64,000 nt of DNA from CBDFKB01 sp965248715 (GTDB lineage: Bacteria > Pseudomonadota > Alphaproteobacteria > Rhizobiales > Rhizobiaceae): positions 1 to 64,000 of the forward strand of contig CBDFKB010000007.1 of the NCBI GenBank assembly GCA_965248715.1, given 5' to 3'. A program made the translations under genes and the position numbers. Positions 27,775-37,104 of the stretch are shown here, piece by piece (positions within the stretch are counted from its first letter, which is position 1; every line of letters begins with the position of its first letter). Below the pieces are notes generated by a model, which saw only the letters and a list, made by a program, of their open reading frames with translations, was not told the origin of the DNA and made no database searches.

Positions 27775-29580
27775 ATGTCGGAAGCAGCAATAGTCGATGC
27801 CGATAAGGTCGAGATCGCACCACGCCAGTTTGAACTAACTGCGCGCCAGCATGGCGCATCGATCGCCTACCGCACCCTCGGCGACAATGGTTGGGAATCC
27901 ACCAATTGGTCGCACTATCTCGATGAAGTGCGCCGGGCCGCCCGCGCACTAATCGCGCTTGGGGTAAAGAAGGGCGACGCGGTGTGCATCCTCGGCTTCA
28001 ACAAGCCGGAATGGACTATTATGGCGTTCGCCGCGATGATGGTCGGCGGCAAACCGGCGGGTATCTATTTTACCTCCTCGCCGGAAGAGATCGCCTATAT
28101 TTTAAACCATTCAGATGCGCCGGTGCTGCTGGCGGAAACCGACGAACATTTCGCCCGCGTTGCCGAGGTCCGCAAGGAGCTAAAAACCCTGCGCCATGTG
28201 GTGATGATGCGCGGCGCGCGTTCCGCCGACAAGTTGCAGATGAGTTGGCAGGAATTTAACGACAAAGGCGAAGACCGTTTCAACAAGGAACTCGACGAGC
28301 GCATTGCCGCCATCGCACCCGCCGACGCGGGCACATTGATTTATACCTCCGGCACCACCGGCCCGCCAAAAGCGGTAGTGCTCAGCCACCGCTCGCTCGC
28401 CTGGACCGCCGAAACGATCGGCAATATGGGCCTATCCTCACCAGAAGACAGGATCCTCTCCTACCTGCCGCTTGCCCATATTGCGGAAGCGATGAATTCG
28501 ATCCACGGTCACGCACGGGTCGGTTACGAGGTTTGGTTCGCCCAGTCGATCGACCTGTTGGGGCAGCATTTGAAAGATTGCCGACCGACGATCTTTTTCG
28601 GCGTGCCGCGGGTCTGGCAAAAAATGCACGAGACCCTACAAAGCCGGCTCGGCGAGGCGACCGGGGTCAAGGCCAAACTCGCCGCCTGGTCGCTCAAAGT
28701 TGGTCGCGAACATTCGCAAGCCCTGCTCAACGATCAACAGCCAAGCGGGTTATTAGCTTTCAAGCACCGGATCGCCGACAAGCTTGTATTGTCAAAAATC
28801 CGCGACGCGCTTGGCCTCAATTTGTGCCGGTTTCCGGTTTCCGGTGCAGCACCGATTTCGTCCAATATCCTTGATTTCTTTGCCTCCCTTGGCATCATTA
28901 TCTACGAAGTCTACGGCCAGTCCGAAGATTGCGGCCCGACCACCTTCAACCTGCCTGGCGCGATTAAATTCGGCTCGGTCGGCAAGGCAGTTCCGGGCCT
29001 GGAGGTGCGTATCGCCGATGATGACGAAATCCTAGTGCGTTCGCCGAGCGTGTTCGACGGATACGCCAAGGATGAAGCAGCGACTGCGGAAACGTTTATC
29101 AAGGGCTGGATGCATACCGGCGATCTTGGTCGTGTCGACAATCATGGCTTTGTCTATGTGACCGGGCGCAAGAAGGACATCATCATCACATCTGGCGGCA
29201 AGAACATCACGCCTGCCAATCTGGAAGGCGACCTGATGGATATTTCGTTGGTCGAGCACGCGGTGGTAGCTGGCGACGGTGAGAAATTCTTGACTGCGGT
29301 TTTGACCCTGCAACCGGAAATTCTGACCGGGTTCTTGCAAGGCAAAGGCATCAAGGACGATAGCAACGTCCGCAGTCACCCGGAAGTTCTGGGCGCAATC
29401 CAGTCTGGCGTTGATGCCATGAACGATCGCTATGCCCGGGTCGAGAATATACGTAAATTTGCGATCCTTGACCGGCAATTGACCATGGAAGACGACGAAT
29501 TAACGCCAACACTTAAGGTCAAGCGCAAGAAAGTGCTGAAGAACCACGAGGCAGTGGTTAGGCAAATGTACCAATCATAG
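27775..29580 (+). CDS. Long-chain acyl-CoA synthetase (ACSBG/FAA1-like)
   Basis: ATP-dependent activation of long-chain fatty acids. 601 residues. AMP-binding motif LIYTSGTTGPPKAVVLSHRSL (about 185), YLPLAHIAEAMNSIHGH, FPVSGAAPISSNI, VYGQSEDCGPTTFN (about 380), GWMHTGDLGRVDNHGFVYV, GRKKDIIITSGGKNITPANLE, and a late LKVKRKKVLKNH. The wide AMP-binding region and C-terminal motif order match the bubblegum/ACSBG and bacterial long-chain group rather than the AlkK type at 11.9 kb. Confidence 0.9.
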   Translation: MSEAAIVDADKVEIAPRQFELTARQHGASIAYRTLGDNGWESTNWSHYLDEVRRAARALIALGVKKGDAVCILGFNKPEWTIMAFAAMMVGGKPAGIYFTSSPEEIAYILNHSDAPVLLAETDEHFARVAEVRKELKTLRHVVMMRGARSADKLQMSWQEFNDKGEDRFNKELDERIAAIAPADAGTLIYTSGTTGPPKAVVLSHRSLAWTAETIGNMGLSSPEDRILSYLPLAHIAEAMNSIHGHARVGYEVWFAQSIDLLGQHLKDCRPTIFFGVPRVWQKMHETLQSRLGEATGVKAKLAAWSLKVGREHSQALLNDQQPSGLLAFKHRIADKLVLSKIRDALGLNLCRFPVSGAAPISSNILDFFASLGIIIYEVYGQSEDCGPTTFNLPGAIKFGSVGKAVPGLEVRIADDDEILVRSPSVFDGYAKDEAATAETFIKGWMHTGDLGRVDNHGFVYVTGRKKDIIITSGGKNITPANLEGDLMDISLVEHAVVAGDGEKFLTAVLTLQPEILTGFLQGKGIKDDSNVRSHPEVLGAIQSGVDAMNDRYARVENIRKFAILDRQLTMEDDELTPTLKVKRKKVLKNHEAVVRQMYQS

Positions 29581-29728
29581 ATGGTAACCAGCGCGACAAA
29601 CCAAACCGGGAGCAAACCGAACCACAGCGGTAATTATTGAACCTGCCGGCGAATATGCCGTGATAGCAGGATGCCGGCGCGACTGTGTGGTAAACCATGC
29701 CACCTACTCGAAATAGCCGCTGGAATTT

Positions 29729-32700
29729 CTACTCAGCCGGTTCAGCCTTTGCCTTTGCGCTTGATTTGCCCTTGGTCGCAGTCAGCGGATTATTGAATTT
29801 CTCCCATAATGGCACCAGGGTGGTTTTCGCCGTTTCCACGCTTGCTGCTTTCACCGGACCATAGCCGCGAATGCTGTCTGGAACCGTGGCGATCTCGATC
29901 GCGTAGCGGTGATTATCCTTGGTAAGCGCGCCGATCAAGGTTTCAATATGACCTTCATAGTCAGTGATCAGCCGGCGTTCCATGCGCCGTTCCTGGCTAC
30001 GCCCGAACGGATCAAAGAAGGTTCCGCGCAGACCTTTGAACTTCGCCAGAAAGCGGAACCCGGTCATGGCCCATGGTCCAAATTCACGCTTGCGTGGCCG
30101 GCCATTGGGCAATTTTTCCGATAGAAAAATCGGCGCCGCCAGGTGAAATTTCATCCGATAGTCGCCGTCGAAATGTTCGCGAATGCGGATTTCGAATTCA
30201 CCGTTGGTAAACAGACGCGCTACCTCATACTCGTCCTTGTAGGACAAAAGCTTGAAGTAGTAGCGGGCCACCGCGCGGCTTAGTTCGCGTTTCTTGCCGA
30301 GCACGCCTTCGGCGGCCTCGACCCGCTCAACCAGGGCCCGGTAGCGCGAAGCAAGCGCCTCATTTTGATAATCGCTAAGAAACGCCGCCCGGCGCTCGAC
30401 CAGTTCTTCGAGGGTTTCCGATTGTTTGCGAGTCGGGTGCGCCGCTTCCATCATTGCCAGGGTTTCTGACGGGTGCGCGGCCAACCGACGACCCCATTCA
30501 AACGCCCGCTTATTGGCATCGACCGCAACCGCGTTTAATTCGATTGCCCGCATCAGCGCATCGACGCCGACCGGCAACAGACCCGCTTGGCTAGCATAGC
30601 CAACCATCATAATGTTGGTGGCGATGGCGTCTCCGCATACCAACTCGGCAAAGCCGGTGAAATCGATCTTCGCGGCATCGCCATCGACGGTCTTTTCAAT
30701 CGTATCGATGACCATTTTTTCGCGAAAATCGAAATCGCGGTTGAACACGAAATCAGATACCGGGTTCAAATGGGTATTGAGTACCGCCTTCGTATGTTTG
30801 GGCGCGATCAAGGCTATGGTTTCTTTAGCGGCGGCAACCACAGTGTCGGCGGCCAGCATTACGTCAGCCTCGCCGACAATGATCTGCGCCGAGGCGATTT
30901 TATCCGGGCTGTCGGCTATGCGCACATGGGATAGTACCGCTCCACCCTTTTGCGCCAGACCCGAGAAATCCTGGATCATCGCGTGTTTGCTTTCCAGGTG
31001 TGCGGCCATGGCAATGATCGAACCGATGGTCAAAACCCCGGTCCCACCAACTCCGGTGATTGCCAGATTGTAGACATTATCAAGTGCCAATAATTTCGGT
31101 ACAGCAAGATCAGCGTCGGTAAGTTCCGGCAGTTGGCGTTTTTTGAGCTTTGCACCCTCAAGGGTAACGAACGACGGACAAAAACCGTTCACACAGGAAA
31201 AATCCTTATTGCAGGACGATTGGTTGATCTGGCGTTTGCGGCCGAATTCGGTTTCCAGCGGTTCGATGGAAATGCAATTCGACAGCACTGAGCAATCGCC
31301 GCAACCCTCGCACACTAACGGGTTTATGAAGGCCCGTTTGTCCGGATCGGCAATCAGGCCGCGTTTGCGCCGGCGCCGTTTTTCGGTGGCACAAGTTTGG
31401 TCGTAAATGATTGCGGTGCAACCCTTCACCTCGCGCAGATGTTTCTGCACCGTGTCGAGATAGTCACGATGGCGGATTTCGATGCCGGAAGCGAGATCGG
31501 ATTTGGTGTATTTTTCCGGCTCGTCGCTAACCAGCCAGATTTCCTTGACCCCTTCGGATTTAAGCTGATGCGACAGTTCCGGCACCGTTAGCGAACCATC
31601 GATCTTTTGCCCGCCGGTCATCGCCACCGCGTCATTGTACAAAAGCTTGTAGGTAATATTGGCGCCGGACGCGACCGCCTGGCGGATTGCCAATATGCCG
31701 GAATGGAAATAGGTGCCGTCGCCAAGGTTGGCGAACACGTGCTTTTCATCGGTAAATGGCGCGATGCCGGTCCAAGGCACGCCCTCGCCACCCATATGGG
31801 TGTAGGTCTCGGTGTTGCGGTCCATCCACAGCGCCATGAAATGGCAGCCAATACCGGCAAATGCACGACTGCCGTCCGGCACTTTGGTCGAAGTATTGTG
31901 CGGACAACCAGCGCAAAAATGCGCGATCCGGTTGACCGGCGCCTGATGCCCAGTGCGGATACCATGTCGTTTGGAAAATATTTCAAGTCGCTCATTGATT
32001 TGCCGCTTTAGTCCCACCGGCAGATCGAAATGCAACAGCCGCGAGGCAATGATCCGCAGCGCCACGCCGGTGGTAATTTCCTCATACAGCGACAATATGT
32101 GATTGTCTTCATGGTCAAACTTGCCGACGATGCGCGGTCTGACATCGGCACGCCAGTTAAACAATTGCTGCTTGATCTGGTGTTCGATCACCTCGCGGCG
32201 CTCCTCGATCACCAGCACTTCTTCCAGACCTTCGGAAAATTGCCGCACCCCTTCGGGTTCCAACGGCCATGTCATGCGCACTTTGTAGAGCCGTAATCCG
32301 ATCCGGTCGGCGGTCTTGTGGTCGATGCCAAGCTGGCGCAACGCCTCGCGCACATTCTCATAGGCTTTGCCGGAAGCAATGATACCGAAGCGCGGTTTGG
32401 CGGAATCGATCACCAATTGGTCGACCCCATTGGCGCGGGCAAAGGCGATCGCCGCATAGCCCTTATATTCCTGAAGCCGTTCGTCCTGGTGAAACCGGTC
32501 ATCGGGCCAGCGGATATTCAATCCACCATCGGGCATTTCGAAATCCTGTGGCAATACGAGCGGTCGGTTTTCACGCTCGACATCGACAATGCCAGTGGTT
32601 TCTATCGTGTCGGAAATCACCTTGTAGGCGACCCACAATCCCGAATATCTCGACATCGCCACCCCAAGCAGACCAAGTTCGACGAATTCTTGCACGCTTG

Positions 32701-33259
32701 AGGGAAACAGCACCGGCATGATCGCCGCGGTGAAGGCATGGTCCGATTGATGGGCCACCGTCGAGGATTTGGCATTGTGGTCGTCGCCGGCGATCGCCAA
32801 CACGCCACCATTGGCCGCGGTGCCGAACGAGTTGGCGTGTTTGAACACATCACCGCACCGGTCGACGCCGGGGCCCTTGCCATACCACATGCCCATGACA
32901 CCGTCGCGCCTTGCACCCGGCGACGTCCCCACCTGCTGTGAGCCCCAGACCGCGGTCGCGGCCAGGTCTTCGTTGACGCCGGGCTGGAATATGATCCTAT
33001 GTTGGTTGAGATGTTGCTTGGCGCTGCCTAGCGCCAGGTCAAATCCACCTACCGGCGAACCGCGATAACCGGAAATAAATGCTGAGGTATTGAGCCCGGC
33101 TTTCTTGTCACGCCGCATCTGCACGATCGGAACCCTGACCAATGCCTGAGTGCCATTGACCAAGATCGACCCGGTCTCAGCTGTGTATTTGTCGTCAAGC
33201 GTGATATCGGGCAGTTCGCTCAACGGCTTTGCGTTAGTAAGCGGTCGGTGCTTGGCCAT
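29729..33259 (-). CDS. Fused indolepyruvate:ferredoxin oxidoreductase (alpha-beta plus gamma)
   Basis: 1,176-residue single-chain 2-oxoacid:ferredoxin oxidoreductase that decarboxylates aryl (and possibly branched) 2-oxoacids to acyl-CoA. An N-terminal pyrimidine-type domain (ISGYRGSPVGGFD), a central TPP-binding part (CAGCPHNTSTKVPDG; GIGCHFMALWM; GGEGVPWTG), an iron-sulfur segment (CEGCGDCSVLSNC, CNKDFSCVNGFC), a gamma domain (GVGGTGVLTIGSIIAMAA; DFSGLAQKGGAVLSHVRIA), then a DUF6537-like tail and a Lys/Ala-rich end. CAGGAGGAAACC precedes ATG at 33259, so the longer open frame start at 33280 is rejected. An Lrp/AsnC gene lies just upstream on the same strand. Confidence 0.93.
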   Translation of the reverse strand: MAKHRPLTNAKPLSELPDITLDDKYTAETGSILVNGTQALVRVPIVQMRRDKKAGLNTSAFISGYRGSPVGGFDLALGSAKQHLNQHRIIFQPGVNEDLAATAVWGSQQVGTSPGARRDGVMGMWYGKGPGVDRCGDVFKHANSFGTAANGGVLAIAGDDHNAKSSTVAHQSDHAFTAAIMPVLFPSSVQEFVELGLLGVAMSRYSGLWVAYKVISDTIETTGIVDVERENRPLVLPQDFEMPDGGLNIRWPDDRFHQDERLQEYKGYAAIAFARANGVDQLVIDSAKPRFGIIASGKAYENVREALRQLGIDHKTADRIGLRLYKVRMTWPLEPEGVRQFSEGLEEVLVIEERREVIEHQIKQQLFNWRADVRPRIVGKFDHEDNHILSLYEEITTGVALRIIASRLLHFDLPVGLKRQINERLEIFSKRHGIRTGHQAPVNRIAHFCAGCPHNTSTKVPDGSRAFAGIGCHFMALWMDRNTETYTHMGGEGVPWTGIAPFTDEKHVFANLGDGTYFHSGILAIRQAVASGANITYKLLYNDAVAMTGGQKIDGSLTVPELSHQLKSEGVKEIWLVSDEPEKYTKSDLASGIEIRHRDYLDTVQKHLREVKGCTAIIYDQTCATEKRRRRKRGLIADPDKRAFINPLVCEGCGDCSVLSNCISIEPLETEFGRKRQINQSSCNKDFSCVNGFCPSFVTLEGAKLKKRQLPELTDADLAVPKLLALDNVYNLAITGVGGTGVLTIGSIIAMAAHLESKHAMIQDFSGLAQKGGAVLSHVRIADSPDKIASAQIIVGEADVMLAADTVVAAAKETIALIAPKHTKAVLNTHLNPVSDFVFNRDFDFREKMVIDTIEKTVDGDAAKIDFTGFAELVCGDAIATNIMMVGYASQAGLLPVGVDALMRAIELNAVAVDANKRAFEWGRRLAAHPSETLAMMEAAHPTRKQSETLEELVERRAAFLSDYQNEALASRYRALVERVEAAEGVLGKKRELSRAVARYYFKLLSYKDEYEVARLFTNGEFEIRIREHFDGDYRMKFHLAAPIFLSEKLPNGRPRKREFGPWAMTGFRFLAKFKGLRGTFFDPFGRSQERRMERRLITDYEGHIETLIGALTKDNHRYAIEIATVPDSIRGYGPVKAASVETAKTTLVPLWEKFNNPLTATKGKSSAKAKAEPAE

Positions 33260-33380
33260 GGTTTCCTCCTGAACCGCCATTATGCCGCAGGTTGAGGGAA
33301 TTCACATATCAAATTGTTATGGCACGGACGCGATCAACAAGAATGGAATTCATTTTTCCAACAATTATTAGGTCATCATC

Positions 33381-33833
33381 CTACAAAGGAAGATGCCAAG
33401 TATTTTTGATCTCATTGAGAGAAAAATGTGAGTTAATTTGTCCTACATGGGGTAAATGCAATAATTTGCCTTTGACGGTTTTTTCGTAAGCCCGCACTGA
33501 CGCGACCGCGATCCGCAGCAAATAGTCGAATTCACCGCTCATAGTGTAGCACTGCAATATTTGTGGCACTTCGAGAACCGCACTTTCAAATTGGTTGAGC
33601 GCTGGCTCGTTGTGCACGGATAGCCGCACCATAACGAAGATGGTCACGCCAAAGCCGAGTTTTTCCGCATCGAGCATCACCGGTCGGCCGGCAATGACGC
33701 CGCTTTGCTCGAGTTTCTTGATCCGCCGCCAGCACGGGGTGTGGCTCAACCCCACCTGCTCGCCGATTTCGGCAATGCTGAGATCGGGGCGACGCTGCAT
33801 GACACGCAAAATGTTCCGGTCAATGTCATCCAT
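33381..33833 (-). CDS. Lrp/AsnC family transcriptional regulator
   Basis: 150 residues: N-terminal helix-turn-helix (MDDIDRNILRVMQRRPDLSI, VGLSHTPCWRRIKKLEQSGVI) and a C-terminal RAM/ACT-like ligand-binding domain (FVMVRLSVHNEP, MSGEFDYLLRIAVASVRAYE). It is 121 bp upstream of the indolepyruvate oxidoreductase gene in the same direction, a common pairing in which the regulator responds to amino acids and controls the oxidoreductase. Target and ligand are inferred. Confidence 0.93.
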   Translation of the reverse strand: MDDIDRNILRVMQRRPDLSIAEIGEQVGLSHTPCWRRIKKLEQSGVIAGRPVMLDAEKLGFGVTIFVMVRLSVHNEPALNQFESAVLEVPQILQCYTMSGEFDYLLRIAVASVRAYEKTVKGKLLHLPHVGQINSHFSLNEIKNTWHLPL

Positions 33834-34056
33834 GATCGCTCCAGCCTATCACCCCACGCCAAACCTACAAACTCATACCTCCATTGGTATGATCCGGGCA
33901 GCCGATCTGGCGACCGATTTCAGATCGTTTGTCGGCGGTTTGCGGCGATCAGCCGCTGGGCTGGGTGATAATATTCAACAATCGGCAGAAACAAACGTTA
34001 TACAAGCGGTGACGATCATATCGACCAGGCAGTCAACGCCGCATAGGTAGGAAATC

Positions 34057-34512
34057 ATGGAACTCAGCAATGAAGTTCGCATAGCCGCACCCCGAGATAC
34101 GGTTTATAGAGCACTCAATGATCCAGAAATTTTGAAAGAGTGCATTCCCGGCTGCGAGGAACTGCTCAAGCATTCCGATACCGAGTTGGAGGCCAAAGTG
34201 GTGCTGCGGATCGGTCCGGTCAAGGCCAAGTTCGCGGGTAATGTGGTACTTGATCCAAGCGAGGCGCCGCAGCGGTTTTCGCTTTCCGGCCAAGGCAATG
34301 GCGGCATTGCCGGTTTCGCCAAGGGCGGTGCCGATGTTGAACTGGTTGAAGATGGCGAGGAAACCCTTCTGCGTTACGAAGCTAAGGCCGATGTTGGCGG
34401 CAAACTGGCGCAATTGGGCAGTCGGCTGGTTGCCAGCACCTCGAAAAAGCTTGCCGCCCAATTCTTTGATAAATTCCGCGATGCGGTATCGGCCAATACC
34501 GACGCAACCTGA
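34057..34512 (+). CDS. CoxG-like SRPBCC family protein
   Basis: 151 residues, CO-dehydrogenase subunit G (CoxG) family: MELSNEVRIAAPRDTVYRAL, LKECIPGCEELL, VLRIGPVKAKFAGNVVL, GGIAGFAKGGADVEL and GGKLAQLGSRLVASTSKKLA. CoxG relatives help recruit or mature molybdenum hydroxylases and bind hydrophobic ligands. No coxMSL or other molybdoenzyme gene is adjacent; the only molybdenum hydroxylase in view is xdhAB, 14 kb away. A decayed island begins straight after it. Confidence 0.87.
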   Translation: MELSNEVRIAAPRDTVYRALNDPEILKECIPGCEELLKHSDTELEAKVVLRIGPVKAKFAGNVVLDPSEAPQRFSLSGQGNGGIAGFAKGGADVELVEDGEETLLRYEAKADVGGKLAQLGSRLVASTSKKLAAQFFDKFRDAVSANTDAT

Positions 34513-34552
34513 AGTTTTCGCTTGAATTCGCCCTGCAGAAATCCGGTACGGT

Positions 34553-34738
34553 TCAGGGCCCACAAAAATTCAAGCGGATCACATTGTAGGCGGCCATGGT
34601 GAAGGTGAACCGCCATTCAACCCGAGCAAGGCCATGATGCTTTGTCTTTGCCATGCCGCCAATCGTCTTGGCCCAGCCGAACGCTTCTTCGATGCGCTTT
34701 CTTATCCGTTGGCTGATGCGGTAGTGGTTCGATTGCAA
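34553..34738 (-). pseudogene. IS4/IS5-superfamily transposase C-terminal fragment, copy 1
   Basis: Encodes SQRIRKRIEEAFGWAKTIGG, the DDE-transposase region with the catalytic Glu, and then RFTFTMAAYNVIRL, but ends in NFCGP instead of PKLLAAVP as in copy 2. The N-terminal part is missing. Bases 34575-34681 match 35835-35941 with one mismatch. Confidence 0.8.
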
Positions 34739-34819
34739 TTATCAAAAAAGGGAATATTTCCAGAGTGCCGGCTTAACGGTAGCAAAATAATGCTGAATAG
34801 TGCTAGGGTCTGTGGACAT

Positions 34820-35206
34820 TCACCTTGATGCGATAAGCGCCGCGACAAGGTTCCAGTTGGCAGCGTAGCTGTTATCGGTTTTATCGTAACGCGTTGCGAT
34901 GCCACGAAATTCCTTGATCTTGGCGAAGTAGTTTTCAACCAAATGCCGCCAACAATAGGCCTCTTCATCGTATTCTCGCTGCACAATCCGATTTGATTTG
35001 GGCGGGATAACGGCGGTTGCGCCCCGGTCTTCCAGCTCCTCCAGAAGCCAGTTTGCGTCAAACGCTTTATCCGCCAGCAAAGCGGCGAATGACACGCCCT
35101 TGATCAGCGGTGCCACGCCCCTCATGTCATGCGCCTGTCCCGGTAGCAGCATGAAACGCACAAGATTACCAAGCGCGTCCACCAGCGCCACGATCTTGGT
35201 GGTCAA
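34820..35206 (-). CDS. IS5/IS427-like transposase, OrfB
   Basis: C-terminal half, 128 residues if read from the TTG at 35206, but in the family it is made as a fusion with OrfA by frameshifting. Second catalytic Asp in LLADKAFDANWL, and the Glu in YCWRHLVENYFAKIKEFRGI. The stop codon lies in the terminal inverted repeat. DDE residues and frame are intact, so the element may still be active. Confidence 0.92.
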   Translation of the reverse strand: MTTKIVALVDALGNLVRFMLLPGQAHDMRGVAPLIKGVSFAALLADKAFDANWLLEELEDRGATAVIPPKSNRIVQREYDEEAYCWRHLVENYFAKIKEFRGIATRYDKTDNSYAANWNLVAALIASR

Positions 35207-35577
35207 CCCACCGCGCGAGCGCCCGATGGCCTGATTTTGAGTCCCCCTTTTGCGCCGGTTGCCTTTTGGTGAACCGAAACAATGGTGCCATCAATCATGG
35301 CGTATTCGAGGTCTGGGTCATTGCTCATGGCTTTGAAAAGACTCTCGAAAACACCCTGCTCGGCCCATCGTCGGAACCGGCGAAACTGGCTGTTCCAGTT
35401 GCCAAATTTCGTCGGCAGATCGCGCCAGGGAGACCCCGTGCGCACCCGCCAGAACACCGCTTCCAAAAACAACCGGTTGTCGCCGCCTGTCCGGCCACTG
35501 TCTGTTGCCTTGCCGGGGAGCAAAGGCGCAAGGCGTTCCCAGACCCGGTCATTCAAAACAAATCGCTTTTCGTCCAT
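35203..35577 (-). CDS. IS5/IS427-like transposase, OrfA
   Basis: N-terminal half of the transposase, 124 residues: RFVLNDRVWERLAPLLPGK, FLEAVFWRVRTGSPWRDLP, FGNWNSQFRRFRRWAEQGVF, and the first catalytic Asp in YAMIDGTIVSVHQ. GGGAG lies before the ATG. It stops at 35203 after a run AAAAGGGGG on the coding strand (plus-strand 35243-35251), where a -1 shift gives the family sequence GTQNQAIGRSRGGL and joins OrfB. Confidence 0.92.
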   Translation of the reverse strand: MDEKRFVLNDRVWERLAPLLPGKATDSGRTGGDNRLFLEAVFWRVRTGSPWRDLPTKFGNWNSQFRRFRRWAEQGVFESLFKAMSNDPDLEYAMIDGTIVSVHQKATGAKGGLKIRPSGARAVG

Positions 35578-35803
35578 TACAAACTCCCTTTTGGAAGCTT
35601 GAATCAGAAATCAACGCTTTTGGGAATCCTGAATGTCCACAGACCCTAGCAGGTTGCTGAAATAGTTTTACGGACGAGCGCATTTGGTTGGTTAGTCATT
35701 TTTGCACTTCACTTTGACTGATTTGCAGGCGTTTTATCACGGTTCTTATGCGTTGCCGGCATCTTTGCGCCGATTGTCCTTGGCGTTGTCGATATTTGCC
35801 CGG

Positions 35804-35995
35804 TCATGGCACCGCTGCCAGCAGCTTCGGCAACCGGATCACATTGTAGGCGGCCATGGTGAAGGTGAACCGCCATTCAACCCGAGCAAGGCCACGATGC
35901 TTTGTCTTTGCCATGCCGCCAATCGTCTTGGCCCAGCCGAATGCCGGAGTACAGGCCACGGGATTGACCAGACAGTTACCGCACATCTGCTGCAA
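35804..35995 (-). pseudogene. IS4/IS5-superfamily transposase C-terminal fragment, copy 2
   Basis: Encodes FGWAKTIGGMAKTKHRG, EWRFTFTMAAYNVIRLPKLLAAVP and the natural stop. Upstream of FGWAKT the coding sequence changes to an unrelated stretch, so the N-terminus is lost. The 150 bp between its stop and 35650 is probably the non-coding end of the same element; AGCAGGTTGCTGAAATAG at 35648 resembles the tips of related insertion sequences. Confidence 0.75.
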
Positions 35996-36211
35996 GCGGC
36001 GATTGTAGGCGCGATCCTTACGACCAAGATCGTATCCAACGCCGTCTTCGTTCGGTGGGCAAATGGTTCACTGGATCATTTGCTTGTCCGCCTCACTGTC
36101 GTAGATGGCCCGTGCACAGGCCCCACCGAAAATGGCAAACGCCTGATCTTCGCAATCGTTTCCACCACCAACATCCCTGAAAAGCTCCCAAAATCAGGGG
36201 CATAAAAAACA

Positions 36212-36262
36212 AATTATCAGAGGGTCAATTTTGGACCCCGGTTACCCCAATAACCGGGTCAA
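36212..36262. mobile_element. Possible insertion-sequence end (IS21-like repeats)
   Basis: Contains GGGTCAATTTTGGACCCCGG and, 34 bases on, GGGTCAATTTTGCATGCCGG. Short direct repeats of this kind occur at the ends of IS21-family elements. The broken prpD gene starts immediately after, so this is probably the junction that cut it. No transposase gene of that family is in view. Confidence 0.4.
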
Positions 36263-36268
36263 TTTTGC

Positions 36269-37104
36269 ATGCCGGTTCACATGCTTCAGGCATTCGGCTC
36301 AGCAGGAACCCAATCTGCTGGGCTTTGGGAGTTCTTGCGCGATGCCGTTGATTCCAAGCAGTTGCATACAGGCAAATCCGCCGCCGAAGGGTTGATGGCG
36401 GCATGGACTGCCAATAAGGGATTTACTGGTGCCAGGCAGATACTGGAAGGTGCACAGGGACTTGCCGTGGGAATGTCGAGCAATGCAGATCCACGTAAGC
36501 TGATTGATGGGCTAGGTAAGCGTTGGTGTGGTTTGGAAACATCCTGCAAGTATTACGCCTCGTGTCGCCACACACACCCTGCCACTGATGCCTTACTAAA
36601 AATCGTGTCTGAAAATAACCTTCAGGCAAGTGATATTGCACATGTCACAGCCCATGAATATCAAGGGGCTATCGACGTGCTGGGGTGGCCGCAAATCCAG
36701 TGAGTGCCCATCAGGCTAAGTTCTCAATGCCTGCAACTCTCGGTCTCATTGCGACCCATCGCAAAGCGGGCCTTTGGGAATTTGCGCAGCTTCTTGATGA
36801 TGCCGTTGCACTCTCGTTTCTGGATCGGGTGACAATGGAACTCGATAGTGAAGTGGACAATGCTTTTCCAAAACAATGGATTGGGAAAGTGAGTGTTGTA
36901 ACAAAAGATCAACGCACCCTGTCTAGCCGGGTCGACGAACCAAAAAATGATCCTGGCAACACCGTGAGCAGGGATAAACTGGACGTTAAAGCACGCGTGC
37001 TCTCGTTATCCGGCAAGGCTATTGACGACCGTGAATTGGATGTGCTCATGGAACGGTTGTGGACAGTCAGCGCAACTGACAAAATCGGAAGGCTTCTCCA
37101 GTGA
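36269..37104 (+). pseudogene. MmgE/PrpD family gene, 5'-truncated and frameshifted
   Basis: The first frame (36269-36703) begins inside the family sequence at LQAFGSAGTQSAGLWEFLRD, roughly residue 155 of a normal 450-residue protein, and runs through KSAAEGLMAAW, CKYYASCRHTHPATDALL to VLGWPQIQ. A one-base loss near 36698 then moves coding to the next frame (VSAHQAKFSMPATLGLIA to the stop at 37104), which carries the C-terminal PrpD domain. The N-terminal third was removed at the IS-like junction. PrpD relatives dehydrate 2-methylcitrate or act on similar tricarboxylates or acyl substrates. Confidence 0.9.

Larger units (their letters stand above)
34807..35645 (-). mobile_element. Complete insertion sequence, IS5 family, IS427-like
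   Basis: 839-bp element with perfect 16-bp inverted ends GGTCTGTGGACATTCA (34807-34822) and TGAATGTCCACAGACC (35630-35645), flanked on both sides by CTAG (34803-34806, 35646-35649), which may be a 4-bp or TA target duplication. It carries two overlapping reading frames read as one transposase by frameshifting. Inserted directly beside the end of another, broken element. Confidence 0.92.

Noticed and set aside
34820..35577. Treating the IS transposase as a frameshifted pseudogene
   Set aside because: IS427-like elements normally use a frameshift between OrfA and OrfB, and a slip site AAAAGGGGG is present, so it is probably functional.
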